This document shows, in pieces, positions 8,099 through 16,724 of a DNA stretch of 51,772 nt (the first letter of the stretch is position 1; every line of letters begins with the position of its first letter). The position numbers were made by a program, and so were the translations under genes. The stretch is from DASXSB01 sp036506275 (GTDB taxonomy: Bacteria; Methylomirabilota; Methylomirabilia; Rokubacteriales; CSP1-6): the NCBI GenBank assembly GCA_036506275.1, contig DASXSB010000069.1, positions 1 through 51,772 on the forward strand, in the 5' to 3' direction. The notes below the pieces were generated by a model, which did not search any database, was not told where the DNA came from, and saw only the letters and a list, made by a program, of their open reading frames with translations.

Positions 8099-8774
8099 AG
8101 GTCTCGACGTCGCCTACGGCGGATCGCAGGTCCTCTGGAGCGCCGACCTCGAGGTGCCGGCGGGGAGCGTGGTGTGCCTGATGGGTCGCAACGGCGTGGG
8201 CAAGACCACGCTCCTCCGTTCCGTGATGGGTCTCCTTCCCGCGCGCCGCGGCCGCATCTCGTTCCTCGGCCGCGACATCACGCGCGCCTCTCCCGACGAG
8301 CGGGCACGCGCCGGCCTCGGCTACGTGCCCCAGGGGCGCGAGATCTTTCCCCACCTGACCGTCGCGGAGAATCTTCGCATGGCGCTCCTCGGCTGCGGGC
8401 GCGCCACCGCCCTCGACGAGGCGCTCGACCTCTTTCCGGCCCTGCGCCGCTTGCTGGCGCGCAAGGGCGGCGTGCTCTCCGGCGGCGAGCAGCAGATGCT
8501 CGCCATCGGCCGCGCGCTCTTGACGCGACCGAAGCTCCTCATGCTCGACGAGCCGACGGAGGGAATCCAGCCTTCGATCGTGCTCGACATCGAGGACGCC
8601 ATCCGCCGCATCCGGAAAGAGCTGGGCCTGGCCGTGCTGCTCGTCGAGCAGTACCTTGAGTTCGCGGAGCGGCTCGCCGACACCTACGTGATCATGGCCA
8701 AAGGGGCGGTGGTGGCGCGAGGCGAGACGCGCGCGCTGCGTCCCGAAATGGTCCGGCAGCACCTCGCCCTCTGA
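8085..8774 (+). CDS. urtE: Urea ABC transporter, ATPase UrtE
   Basis: 229 residues, LivF-type ATPase that pairs with UrtD. Walker A GRNGVGKTT, signature LSGGEQQMLAIGRAL, Walker B LLMLDEPTEGIQP and the H-loop region LLVEQYLEFA are intact; EGIQPSIV is typical of UrtE. The ATG lies inside the end of urtD. It is followed 30 nt later by the first urease gene, so uptake and hydrolysis are probably co-transcribed. Confidence 0.95.
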   Translation: MLSVEGLDVAYGGSQVLWSADLEVPAGSVVCLMGRNGVGKTTLLRSVMGLLPARRGRISFLGRDITRASPDERARAGLGYVPQGREIFPHLTVAENLRMALLGCGRATALDEALDLFPALRRLLARKGGVLSGGEQQMLAIGRALLTRPKLLMLDEPTEGIQPSIVLDIEDAIRRIRKELGLAVLLVEQYLEFAERLADTYVIMAKGAVVARGETRALRPEMVRQHLAL

Positions 8775-8804
8775 GATCGCCGTCGCGTGTGAGGAGGTCC
8801 AACG

Positions 8805-9107
8805 ATGCACCTCAGCCCGCGTGAGCAGGAGAAGCTGCTCATCTTCACCGCCGCCGAGGTCGCGCGCCGCCGGCGCGCGCGCGGCCTCAAGCTCAACCAC
8901 CCGGAGGCGGTCGCCCTCATCACGGCCGAGATCCTGGAAGGCATCCGCGACGGCCGCTCGGTGTCCGACCTCATGGCGACCGGGCTCACGATTCTCGGCC
9001 GGGACGAGGTGATGGAGGGCGTGCCGGAGATGATCGAGGAGGTGCAGGTGGAAGGCACGTTCCCGGACGGCACCAAGCTCGTCACCGTGCATCACCCCAT
9101 CCGCTGA
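8805..9107 (+). CDS. ureA: Urease subunit gamma
   Basis: 100 residues, the normal size of a separate UreA. Begins MHLSPREQEKLLIFTAAEVA and contains LNHPEAVALIT and the DLMATGLTILGRDEVMEGVPEM region typical of gamma subunits. It assembles with UreB and UreC into the nickel urease trimer in the cytoplasm. The ATG is preceded by GTGAGGAGGTCC, a strong ribosome binding site. Confidence 0.97.
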   Translation: MHLSPREQEKLLIFTAAEVARRRRARGLKLNHPEAVALITAEILEGIRDGRSVSDLMATGLTILGRDEVMEGVPEMIEEVQVEGTFPDGTKLVTVHHPIR

Positions 9108-9119
9108 GAGGAGACGGCG

Positions 9120-9470
9120 TTGATCCCAGGCGAGTACCTGCTCGGGGAAGGCGACATCATCGCCAACGCGGGACGGCGGACGGTGGAGATCACCGTCGCC
9201 AACACGGGAGACCGTCCGATCCAGGTGGGATCGCACTTCCACTTCTTCGAGGCGAACCGCGCGCTGCGCTTCGAGCGGGCGCAGGCGTTCGGGATGCGGT
9301 TGAACGTGCCCGCCGGCACCGCCGTCCGCTTCGAGCCCGGCGACGAGAAGCGCGTCACGCTCGTGGAGATCGCCGGCGCGCGGCGCGTGTTCGGTCTCAA
9401 CGCCCTCACCGACGGCGGCGACCGCGACGCCGCGCTCCGGCGGCTCGCGGCGTGGGAGCAGCTGGCATGA
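9120..9470 (+). CDS. ureB: Urease subunit beta
   Basis: 116 residues. Begins MIPGEYLLGEG and contains VANTGDRPIQVGSHFHFFEAN, the classic beta-subunit block. The start is TTG, fixed by the family start MIPGE and the ribosome binding site GAGAGGAGACGG. The stop overlaps the ureC start (ATGA). Confidence 0.97.
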   Translation: MIPGEYLLGEGDIIANAGRRTVEITVANTGDRPIQVGSHFHFFEANRALRFERAQAFGMRLNVPAGTAVRFEPGDEKRVTLVEIAGARRVFGLNALTDGGDRDAALRRLAAWEQLA

Positions 9471-11185
9471 CGCTGCGTCTCTCGCGCGCGCGCTACGCCG
9501 CCCTCTACGGCCCCACCACCGGCGACCGCGTGCGCCTCGCCGACACCGATCTCATCATTCGCATCGAGCGCGATCTCACCGTCGCCGGCGAGGAGGCGAA
9601 GTTCGGCGGCGGCAAGGTCATCCGCGACGGCATGGGCCAGTCCGCGCGGGCGACGCGCGCGGGCGGCACGCTCGACTGCGTCATCACCAACGCCGTCATC
9701 GTGGACCACTGGGGCATCGTGAAGGCCGACATCGGCATCCGCGACGGCCGCATCGCCGCCATCGGCAAGGCCGGGAACCCCGACCTGATGGAAGGCGTGA
9801 CGGCGGGGATGACGATCGGGGCGGGGACGGAAGTGATCGCGGGCGAGGGGCGCATCGTGACCGCGGGCGCCATCGATTCGCACATCCACCTCATCTGCCC
9901 GCAGCTGGTGGCGGAGGCGATCAGCGCCGGCGTCACCACGCTGCTCGGCGGTGGCAGCGGCCCCGCCACCGGGACCGCGGCCACGACGTGCACGCCGGGG
10001 GAGTGGCACATCCACCGGATGCTGGAGGCGGCCGAGGCCTTTCCCGTGAACCTCGGATTTCTCGGCAAGGGCAACGCGTCGGCGCCCGACCCGTTGCGCG
10101 AGCAGATCGAGGCGGGCGCGGTGGGGCTGAAGCTGCACGAGGATTGGGGGACCACGCCTGCCGCCATCGACTGTGCCCTCGGCGTCGCCGACGAGTACGA
10201 CGTGCAGGTGGCCATCCACACGGACACGCTGAACGAGGCGGGTTTCGTGGAGGACAGCATCCGCGCCTTCCGGGGGCGGACGATCCACACGTATCACACC
10301 GAGGGGGCGGGGGGCGGCCACGCCCCCGACATCATCCGCGTGTGCGGGGAGCCCAACTGCCTGCCGTCGTCGACAAACCCCACCATGCCGTTCACCGTGA
10401 ACACGATGGACGAGCACCTCGACATGCTGATGGTCTGCCATCACCTGAACCCATCGATCCCGGAGGACCTCGCCTTCGCGGAGTCGCGCATCCGGGCGGA
10501 GACGATCGCGGCCGAGGACGTGCTGCACGACCTCGGCGCCATCAGCATGATGTCGTCGGACTCGCAGGCGATGGGGCGAATCGGCGAGGTCGTCATCCGC
10601 ACCTGGCAGACCGCGCACTCGATGAAGCTGCAGCGCGGTCCACTGCGGGGGGAGAACGCCGGCGACGACAACCAGCGCGTGAAGCGCTACGTCGCCAAGT
10701 ACACGATCAATCCCGCCATCGCTCACGGCTTCGCCGACCACGTCGGCTCCGTCGAAGTGGGCAAGCTCGCCGACCTCGTGGTGTGGCGGCCGGCGTTCTT
10801 CGGCGTGAAGCCGGAGCTGGTGGTGAAGGGTGGGCTCATCGCGTGGGCGGCGATGGGCGATCCGAACGCGTCCATCCCCACGCCGCAGCCCGTGCTCTCG
10901 CGGCCGATGTTCGGCGCCTTCGGTCGCGCGGTGGCGAGCACGGCCCTCACGTTCGTGTCGGGGGCCGCCCTCGCGAGCGGCGTGCCGACACGGCTCGGGC
11001 TCCAGCGCCGCGCGGTTGCGGTGAGCGGGTGCCGGTCGATCGGCAAGCGGGACATGATCCACAACGCGGCCCTCCCGCGCATCGAGGTGGATCCCGAGAC
11101 GTACGAGGTGCGCGCGGACGGGGAGCGCCTGGTGGCCGAGGCCGCGCGCGCGCTGCCCATGGCGCAGCGCTACTTCCTTTTCTAG
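9467..11185 (+). CDS. ureC: Urease subunit alpha (catalytic)
   Basis: 572 residues, full length. All active-site residues are present at a constant offset of +5 from Klebsiella numbering: nickel ligands His139, His141, His251, His277 and Asp365, carbamylated Lys222 (VGLKLHEDWG), flap residues Cys324 and His325. Hydrolyses urea to ammonia and carbamate. The ATG overlaps the ureB stop; an upstream in-frame GTG at 9452 is less likely because MTLRLSRARYAALYGPT is the usual start. Expected to be an active enzyme. Confidence 0.98.
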   Translation: MTLRLSRARYAALYGPTTGDRVRLADTDLIIRIERDLTVAGEEAKFGGGKVIRDGMGQSARATRAGGTLDCVITNAVIVDHWGIVKADIGIRDGRIAAIGKAGNPDLMEGVTAGMTIGAGTEVIAGEGRIVTAGAIDSHIHLICPQLVAEAISAGVTTLLGGGSGPATGTAATTCTPGEWHIHRMLEAAEAFPVNLGFLGKGNASAPDPLREQIEAGAVGLKLHEDWGTTPAAIDCALGVADEYDVQVAIHTDTLNEAGFVEDSIRAFRGRTIHTYHTEGAGGGHAPDIIRVCGEPNCLPSSTNPTMPFTVNTMDEHLDMLMVCHHLNPSIPEDLAFAESRIRAETIAAEDVLHDLGAISMMSSDSQAMGRIGEVVIRTWQTAHSMKLQRGPLRGENAGDDNQRVKRYVAKYTINPAIAHGFADHVGSVEVGKLADLVVWRPAFFGVKPELVVKGGLIAWAAMGDPNASIPTPQPVLSRPMFGAFGRAVASTALTFVSGAALASGVPTRLGLQRRAVAVSGCRSIGKRDMIHNAALPRIEVDPETYEVRADGERLVAEAARALPMAQRYFLF

Positions 11186-11201
11186 AGATGAGCGTTCCAA
11201 G

Positions 11202-11660
11202 ATGAGCGACTCCATCGCCGTCGTCACCGATCCGCCGGCGCCGGTGGACGGTCACGTGCTCGCCGGGCGCGAGCGCGACGTCCTCGTGCTCACCGCCGAG
11301 GAGCGGCGGTGGGGCCGGCGGCGCGTGGTGACGCGCGCGGGGCGCGCGCTCACGCTCGCGCTGCCCACCGGCTCCGTGCTCGCACCGGGCGACGTCGTTC
11401 ACGTGGCGCGCGACTGGTACGTGGCGGTGGAGGCGGCGCCGGAGCCGGTGCTGGCGGTGACGCCACGGTCGCGCGAGGAGGGCTTGCAGGTCGCGTTCGA
11501 GGTGGGCAACCGACACTTCACGCTCGCCCTCGACGGCGCGCGGCTGCTCGTGCCCGACGATCCCGCCATGGAAGCGCTGCTCACTCGGCTCGGTGTTCCC
11601 TGGGAGCGCGACCGTGCGGCCTTCGCACCGATCGGACGCGGCCACCGTCATGACGCCTGA
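11202..11660 (+). CDS. ureE: Urease accessory protein UreE (nickel chaperone)
   Basis: 152 residues. UreE dimers deliver Ni2+ to the UreG/UreF/UreD complex. The C-terminal domain has GNRHFTLALDG with the conserved interface histidine and VPDDPAMEALLTRLG. The C-terminal histidine tail is very short (GHRHDA) compared with the His-rich tails of Klebsiella-type UreE, so storage capacity is probably low. The chosen ATG follows a 5-codon frame at 11188 that stops inside the presumed ribosome binding region. Overlaps ureF by 11 nt. Confidence 0.93.
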   Translation: MSDSIAVVTDPPAPVDGHVLAGRERDVLVLTAEERRWGRRRVVTRAGRALTLALPTGSVLAPGDVVHVARDWYVAVEAAPEPVLAVTPRSREEGLQVAFEVGNRHFTLALDGARLLVPDDPAMEALLTRLGVPWERDRAAFAPIGRGHRHDA

Positions 11661-12339
11661 GACGCTGCTCGCCGTTCTCCAGTTCGCGGACGGTCTCTTC
11701 CCCGCGGGGGGCTTCGCGCACTCGTTCGGTCTCGAGACCTACGTGCAGGCGCACACGGTTCGCGACCGGCCCGATCTGGAGGCGTTCGTGATCGCGCACC
11801 TCGACGGGGGCCTGGGCCCTGCCGACGCCGTGGCCGCCGCCGTCGCCGCCGGCCGCGCCGCCGCCGGGGACATCGAGGGTTGCATCGCCGTCGACGATCG
11901 CCTCGACGCGATGAAGTGCGTGCCCGAATTCGCGGTGGCGAGCCGGCAAATGGGACGTCAGACGGCGCGGGTGGCGGCGGCGGTGACCGGCGACGCCTGG
12001 CTCGCCGCCCTCGCGTCGTCGGTGGAGGACGGTATCACTCCCGGCCACGCCGCCGTCCTCTTCGGCGCCGTCACCGGCCGCGCGGGCGCCGACGCGGAAA
12101 CGGCGGCGGCCGCCTTCCTCCATTCCAGCGTGACCCTGCTCGTCGGCGCCGCGCTGCGCCTGCTCCCGCTCGGCCAGCTCGACGCCCAGCGCGTGCTCGC
12201 CGCCGTGCGGCCGCGGGTGCTGGCGTGGGCGGGGGCCGCCGCCCACGCCGTCGTCGAGGACATGTGGAGCTTCACGCCGGGGCTCGACATCGCGGGCATC
12301 CGACACGCCGACCTCGAGGCGAGGCTGTTCCGCTCGTGA
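11650..12339 (+). CDS. ureF: Urease accessory protein UreF
   Basis: 229 residues, all-alpha protein that bridges UreD and UreG during nickel insertion. Typical start MTPETLLAVLQFADGLFPAG, then GFAHSFGLETYV, SRQMGRQTAR and a C-terminal FTPGLDIAGIRHADLEARLFRS. The ATG at 11650 is used because it opens the family sequence; the frame extends upstream inside ureE. The stop shares bases with the ureG GTG (GTGA). Confidence 0.95.
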   Translation: MTPETLLAVLQFADGLFPAGGFAHSFGLETYVQAHTVRDRPDLEAFVIAHLDGGLGPADAVAAAVAAGRAAAGDIEGCIAVDDRLDAMKCVPEFAVASRQMGRQTARVAAAVTGDAWLAALASSVEDGITPGHAAVLFGAVTGRAGADAETAAAAFLHSSVTLLVGAALRLLPLGQLDAQRVLAAVRPRVLAWAGAAAHAVVEDMWSFTPGLDIAGIRHADLEARLFRS

Positions 12340-12947
12340 TCCCCAAGCCATTGAAGGTCGGGGTGGGCGGTCCCGTGGGATCCGGAAAGACCGCGCTCGT
12401 GGAGGCGCTGTGCACGCGCCTGCGCGATCGCCTCGACATGGCCGTCATCACCAACGACATCTATACGAAGGAGGACGCGGAGTTCCTGGTGCGGCGCCAG
12501 GCGCTTCCCGCGGAGCGCGTCGTGGGCGTGGAGACCGGCGGTTGTCCTCACACCGCCATCCGCGAGGACGCGTCGGTGAATCTGGAGGCGGTGCGCGGGC
12601 TCACCAAAGCCTTCCCCGGGCTCGACCTGCTTCTCGTCGAGAGCGGCGGCGACAATCTCGCCGCCACCTTCAGCCCCGAGCTCGTGGACGCGACGATCTA
12701 CGTCATCGACGTCGCCGAAGGGGAGAAGATTCCCCGCAAGGGCGGTCCCGGCATCACGCGCTCGGACCTGCTCGTCATCAACAAGATCGACCTCGCACCC
12801 CACGTGGGCGCGGACCTCTCGGTGATGGAGCGGGACGCGCGACGGATGCGCGGAACGCGCCCCTTCGTGTTCACGGACCTCCGCCACGGCGTCGGCGTCG
12901 ACGGCATCGTCGAGTGGATGCGCGGGGAACTGCTGCTGCCGGCGTGA
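12336..12947 (+). CDS. ureG: Urease accessory GTPase UreG
   Basis: 203 residues, SIMIBI-class GTPase that powers nickel delivery. P-loop GGPVGSGKT, the metal-binding ETGGCPHTAIRED (Cys-Pro-His), ESGGDNLAATFSPEL and the guanine-specific NKIDLAP are all present. Start GTG overlaps the ureF stop and the stop overlaps the ureD GTG, so ureF, ureG and ureD are translationally coupled. Confidence 0.97.
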   Translation: MIPKPLKVGVGGPVGSGKTALVEALCTRLRDRLDMAVITNDIYTKEDAEFLVRRQALPAERVVGVETGGCPHTAIREDASVNLEAVRGLTKAFPGLDLLLVESGGDNLAATFSPELVDATIYVIDVAEGEKIPRKGGPGITRSDLLVINKIDLAPHVGADLSVMERDARRMRGTRPFVFTDLRHGVGVDGIVEWMRGELLLPA

Positions 12948-13765
12948 GCGCCACCCGCGTCGGACGGGACGGGACGCTCGCCCTCGATTTCCAGCGCCGC
13001 GGTGGCGCCACCGTGCTCGCGGGATGTCGGTTCACTCTGCCCCTGCAAGTGCTGGCGCCGGTCGCGCTCGACGACGCGGCGGCGGTCGTCTCGATCCTCA
13101 ATCCCACGGGCGGACTCGTGGGTGGGGATCGCCTGGACATCGACGTCCGCCTCGGTCCGGGCGCCCATGCCTGTCTCACCACGCCGTCCGCCACCAAGGT
13201 GTACCGGACGGCGGGGGAGGTGGCGGTGCAGGAGGCGCGTCTGCGCGTGGAAGCGGGAGCGATCCTCGAGTGGGTGCCCGACCACACGATTCCGTTTGCG
13301 GGCTCCGCGTTCCGCCAGTCCATCGGCGTCACGCTGGGAGCGGGCGCCCGCCTCATCCTGGTCGACGCCTTTGCGGCCGGGCGCGTCGCGCGCGAGGAGC
13401 GATGGCGCTTCCATCGACTGGAGAGCGCGCTCGACGTGCGCGACGCCGGAGGCTGGCTGCTCCTGGATCGCTTCGCCCTCGGCGCCGGCGCCGGGGACGG
13501 CCTCGGCCTCACCGAGGGCGCGCCCTACTTCGCGACGATGGTGGTGGCGGGAGGCGAGGCCGAGGCCACACGGACGGCGCTGGCGGAGGCGGCGGCGTCG
13601 CTGGTGGAGAGCCGCGCCGCCGTCGGGAGGACCCGGCGGGACGCGCTCGTCGTGCGGTGCCTGGCGCCGAGCGCGCCGGCCCTCACGGAGACCATCGACC
13701 TCCTGTGGGGAACGGCGCGCCGGGCGCTCCTCGGGCTCTGCCGACCCGCGCTCCGCAAGGGCTAG
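12944..13765 (+). CDS. ureD: Urease accessory protein UreD (UreH)
   Basis: 273 residues, beta-rich scaffold that binds the urease apoprotein and UreF. Family blocks: LNPTGGLVGGDRLDIDV, TTPSATKVYR, LEWVPDHTIPFAGSAF and the C-terminal LLWGTARRALLG. GTG start by overlap with ureG. It is the last gene of the urea operon; gene order ureABCEFGD puts ureD at the end, not first as in enterobacteria. The stop codon abuts the stop of the convergent SRPBCC gene with no base between, leaving no room for an ordinary terminator. Confidence 0.93.
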   Translation: MSATRVGRDGTLALDFQRRGGATVLAGCRFTLPLQVLAPVALDDAAAVVSILNPTGGLVGGDRLDIDVRLGPGAHACLTTPSATKVYRTAGEVAVQEARLRVEAGAILEWVPDHTIPFAGSAFRQSIGVTLGAGARLILVDAFAAGRVAREERWRFHRLESALDVRDAGGWLLLDRFALGAGAGDGLGLTEGAPYFATMVVAGGEAEATRTALAEAAASLVESRAAVGRTRRDALVVRCLAPSAPALTETIDLLWGTARRALLGLCRPALRKG

Positions 13766-14245
13766 CTACGCGGCATGACCTTTCTTGACCTGGCCGCGAT
13801 CGATCTCGCCGCGCCAGGCGCCCGTCTCGTGACCGCGCGCTTGGATGAACTCCTTGAAGCGCTCGAGGTCGCCTTGCACGCGGCCGGAGACCACGCCGAC
13901 CGCGTCCCCCACGTTCTCGATGACGCCTTCCGGATCGTAGTCGAGCTGCAGCATGATCCGCGTGCGGGCATCCGAGATACGGTGGAACGTCACCACGCCG
14001 CCGTTGGCGGCGCCGGCCCGCGCCCGCCACGCGATACGCTCGTCCGGGCGCTGTTCGGTGATCTCGGCATCCCACTCCTTGATCTTGCCGCCGATGTTCG
14101 CGCGCCAGTGCAGGTGCTTGTCGTCGAGCTGCTGGACCTGCTCCACGCCTTCCATGAACCGTGGGAACTCCTCGAACTGCGTCCACTGGTTGTAGGCGGT
14201 CCGCACGGGAACGTCGACCTCGATCGATTTCTCGATGGTGGCCAT
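13766..14245 (-). CDS. SRPBCC-family (polyketide cyclase/dehydrase-like) protein
   Basis: 159 residues. The N-terminus ATIEKSIEVDVPVRTAYNQWTQFEEFPRFM is a START/SRPBCC opening (quoted in part: VPVRTAYNQWTQFEEFPRFM), followed by alternating strands and a C-terminal helix VVSGRVQGDLERFKEFIQ. Such proteins bind hydrophobic ligands; no catalytic role can be assigned. The start ATG follows GAAGGAGGGGCCC. It is convergent with ureD and divergent from the phosphate operon. Confidence 0.85.
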   Translation of the reverse strand: MATIEKSIEVDVPVRTAYNQWTQFEEFPRFMEGVEQVQQLDDKHLHWRANIGGKIKEWDAEITEQRPDERIAWRARAGAANGGVVTFHRISDARTRIMLQLDYDPEGVIENVGDAVGVVSGRVQGDLERFKEFIQARGHETGAWRGEIDRGQVKKGHAA

Positions 14246-14354
14246 GGGCCCCTCCTTCCTCGGCAAGGCTCGTCACAGTGGGAGCAAGGCCGGTGCCAGC
14301 GGGCACACGTTGCCGCCGCCGTGGAGAGGGTGGCGTTCGCGGGTCCTTTGCGAG

Positions 14355-14360
14355 TACACT
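14355..14360 (+). promoter_or_regulatory. Candidate -10 element of the DUF47-pit operon
   Basis: TACACT lies 13 nt before the ATG of the DUF47 gene, in the 128-nt divergent gap. No good -35 is seen at 16-19 nt. Placement predicts a 5' untranslated region of only about 7 nt. Confidence 0.35.
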
Positions 14361-14373
14361 CACGGACGTCGCG

Positions 14374-14991
14374 ATGTTCAACCTGATCCCGCGCGAAGTT
14401 CGTTTCTTCGACTACTTCGAGCAGCAATCACGGCACATCATCGAAGCGGCCCGTCTCCTCCACGAGCTCGTGCACAACTTCAGCGACGCCCGCGCCAAGA
14501 CGGCCGCCATCAAAGAGATCGAGCACCAGGGAGACCTCGTCACCCACGAGATCGTGCGGCGGCTCAACACGACCTTCATCACTCCGCTCGATCGCGAGGA
14601 CATCCACGATCTCTCCAGTCGTCTCGACGACGTTCTCGACTATCTGGAGGCGGCCGCGGAGCGCCTCGTCGTGTACCGGATCAAGGAGCCGACGTCCGCC
14701 TGCCGCGCCTTCGCCGACGTGATCGTGCGCACGGTGGCGGCCATGGACAAGGTCATCCGGTGCTTGCGCACGATGGATCCCGGCTTTCACGAGCACGCGG
14801 TGGAGGTGAACCGTCTCGAGAACGCGGCCGACACGCTCCTCCGCGACAGCCTCGTCGCCCTCTTCGACGAGCAGGGGGATCCCATCGAGGTGATCAAGTG
14901 GAAGGAGATCTACGAGACGATGGAGGTCGTGACCGACCGCTGCGAGGACGTGGCCAACGTGATCGAAGGGATCATCTTGAAGATGGCGTGA
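14374..14991 (+). CDS. DUF47 family PhoU-like regulator of PiT
   Basis: 205 residues, all helical, with PhoU-like metal-binding motifs such as EIEHQGDLVTHEI and ERC/DRCEDVANVIEG near the C-terminus (TDRCEDVANVIEG). Proteins of this family are almost always encoded just upstream of PiT phosphate transporters, as here (4-nt gap to pit), and are thought to modulate them. ATG chosen at MFNLIPREVRFFDYFEQQ, the usual start. First gene of a five-gene operon. Confidence 0.92.
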   Translation: MFNLIPREVRFFDYFEQQSRHIIEAARLLHELVHNFSDARAKTAAIKEIEHQGDLVTHEIVRRLNTTFITPLDREDIHDLSSRLDDVLDYLEAAAERLVVYRIKEPTSACRAFADVIVRTVAAMDKVIRCLRTMDPGFHEHAVEVNRLENAADTLLRDSLVALFDEQGDPIEVIKWKEIYETMEVVTDRCEDVANVIEGIILKMA

Positions 14992-14995
14992 CCTC

Positions 14996-15985
14996 GTGCT
15001 GACCGCGGTCGTTCTCATCGTCGTCGTCGCGCTCATCTTCGACTTCATCAACGGGTTTCACGACGCCGCCAACTCCATCGCCACCGTCGTCTCCACGCGC
15101 GTCCTCACGCCCCTGCAGGCGGTGGTGTGGGCGGCCGTGTTCAACTTCGTGGCGGCCTTCGGGTTCGGGGTGAACGTCGCGAAGACGGTCGGGAAGGGCG
15201 TGGTCGACCCCAACCTCGTCGATCAGTGGGTGATCCTGGCCGGGCTCGCGGGTGCCATCGTGTGGGACCTCATCACCTGGTACTGGGGCCTCCCCACCAG
15301 CTCCTCCCACGCTCTCATCGGCGGCTTCGCGGGGGCGGCCGTGGTGAAGGGGGGCTTCGGGGCCCTCGTCCCCGCCGGCCTCCTCAAGATCGGGATCTTC
15401 ATGATCCTCGCCCCCCTCATTGGATTCACGGTCGGCTCCGCGCTCATGCTGGCCACGGTGTGGACGTTCAAGAACGCCACCCCCGGCCGCGTGGACTGGC
15501 TGTTTCGCCGCATGCAGCTCGTCTCCGCCGCCGCCTACTCCCTGGGGCACGGGACCAACGACGCCCAGAAGACGATGGGGATCGTGGCCGTCCTCCTCTT
15601 CACGACCGGCCATCTCGGCCCCGAGTTCTACGTCCCCTTCTGGGTGATCATGGCCGCCCACGCCGCTCTGGGAGCAGGGACTCTGGCGGGTGGGTGGCGT
15701 ATCGTGAAGACAATGGGTATGCGCATCACCAAGCTGCGCCCGGTGGGGGGCTTCTGCGCGGAGACGGCGGGCGCCATCACCTTGATCGGCACCGCCATCG
15801 GCGGCATCCCGGTCAGCACCACGCATACGATCAGCGGCTCCATCATGGGGGTAGGGAGCCTCCAGCGGTTCTCCGCGGTGCGATGGGGCGTGGCGGGGCG
15901 CATCGTGTGGGCGTGGATCTTCACCATTCCCGCCTCCGCCGTGGTGGCGGCGGCGACCTGGCTCCTCCTGCGCCTGGCGGTATGA
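14996..15985 (+). CDS. pit: Low-affinity inorganic phosphate transporter PiT
   Basis: 329 residues, about 10 membrane helices. Both duplicated PiT signatures are present: GFHDAANSIATVV near the N-terminus and SLGHGTNDAQKTMG in the second half, and PTSSSHALIGG / VSTTHTISGSIMG repeat pairs. Imports metal-phosphate by proton symport. GTG start 4 nt after the DUF47 stop; the stop overlaps the ATG of the PhoB-type regulator. Confidence 0.95.
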   Translation: MLTAVVLIVVVALIFDFINGFHDAANSIATVVSTRVLTPLQAVVWAAVFNFVAAFGFGVNVAKTVGKGVVDPNLVDQWVILAGLAGAIVWDLITWYWGLPTSSSHALIGGFAGAAVVKGGFGALVPAGLLKIGIFMILAPLIGFTVGSALMLATVWTFKNATPGRVDWLFRRMQLVSAAAYSLGHGTNDAQKTMGIVAVLLFTTGHLGPEFYVPFWVIMAAHAALGAGTLAGGWRIVKTMGMRITKLRPVGGFCAETAGAITLIGTAIGGIPVSTTHTISGSIMGVGSLQRFSAVRWGVAGRIVWAWIFTIPASAVVAAATWLLLRLAV

Positions 15986-16683
15986 GCCCGGGTCAGGACG
16001 TCCTCATCGTCGAGGACGAGCCCGACATCCGGGAGCTGATCGCGCATCATCTGCGACGCGAAGGTTATCGCTGCCGCACGGCCGCTACCGGGGCCGAAGC
16101 CCTGCGGCGGATCAAGTCGACGGTGCCGGACCTGGTCGTGCTCGATCTCATGCTGCCGGAGATGGACGGCCTCGAGGTGTGCCGGCGCCTGCGCGCCGAC
16201 CCCGGCGCCGCCGCCGTCCCCATCATCATGGTGACCGCCAAGGGGGACGAGGTCGATCGCGTCGTCGGCCTGGAGCTGGGCGCCGACGACTACGTCGGCA
16301 AGCCGTTCTCGCCGAAGGAGCTGGTGGCGCGCGTGCGCGCGGTGCTGCGCCGCGTGCGGCCGGCGCCGACGGCGGACGGCGGTCATCTCGCCGCCGGCAC
16401 GCTCTCGCTCGATCCCGCGCGGCACGAAGTGAGGCTGGCGGGGAAGCCCGTGGAGCTCACGCGGAAAGAATTCGACCTCCTGCAGGCGCTCATGGAGGCG
16501 ACAGGCCGCGTCCTCTCCCGCGAGCACCTCCTCAACCAGGTGTGGGGCTACGCGCGCGCCGACGAGATCGAGTCGCGCACGGTGGACGTGCACATTCGCC
16601 GTCTCCGCGCCAAGCTCGGCGCCGAAGGCCAGCGGGTGGCCACCGTGAAGAGCGTCGGCTACCGGTTCGAGGCCACGCCATAG
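15982..16683 (+). CDS. phoB: PhoB-type response regulator (OmpR family)
   Basis: 233 residues. Receiver domain 5-120 with Asp11/Asp13 pocket, phospho-acceptor Asp55 (VVLDLMLPEMDG), Thr in MVTAK and Lys in GKPFSPKEL. The winged-helix DNA-binding domain is about 138-230 (ELTRKEFDLLQAL, SRTVDVHIRRLRAKLG). It resembles PhoB closely and is encoded between pit and two kinases. A second PhoB-like regulator lies at 31555, so exact roles may be divided. Confidence 0.88.
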   Translation: MSPGQDVLIVEDEPDIRELIAHHLRREGYRCRTAATGAEALRRIKSTVPDLVVLDLMLPEMDGLEVCRRLRADPGAAAVPIIMVTAKGDEVDRVVGLELGADDYVGKPFSPKELVARVRAVLRRVRPAPTADGGHLAAGTLSLDPARHEVRLAGKPVELTRKEFDLLQALMEATGRVLSREHLLNQVWGYARADEIESRTVDVHIRRLRAKLGAEGQRVATVKSVGYRFEATP

Positions 16684-16724
16684 AGCGATCGCTGTCGCGC
16701 GGCCGCGCTCGCGATCGCCGCCTC

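Noticed and set aside
9092..11227. Antisense frame of about 710 codons opposite ureB and ureC
   Set aside because: ureB and ureC are complete with all catalytic residues. The antisense product is low-complexity.
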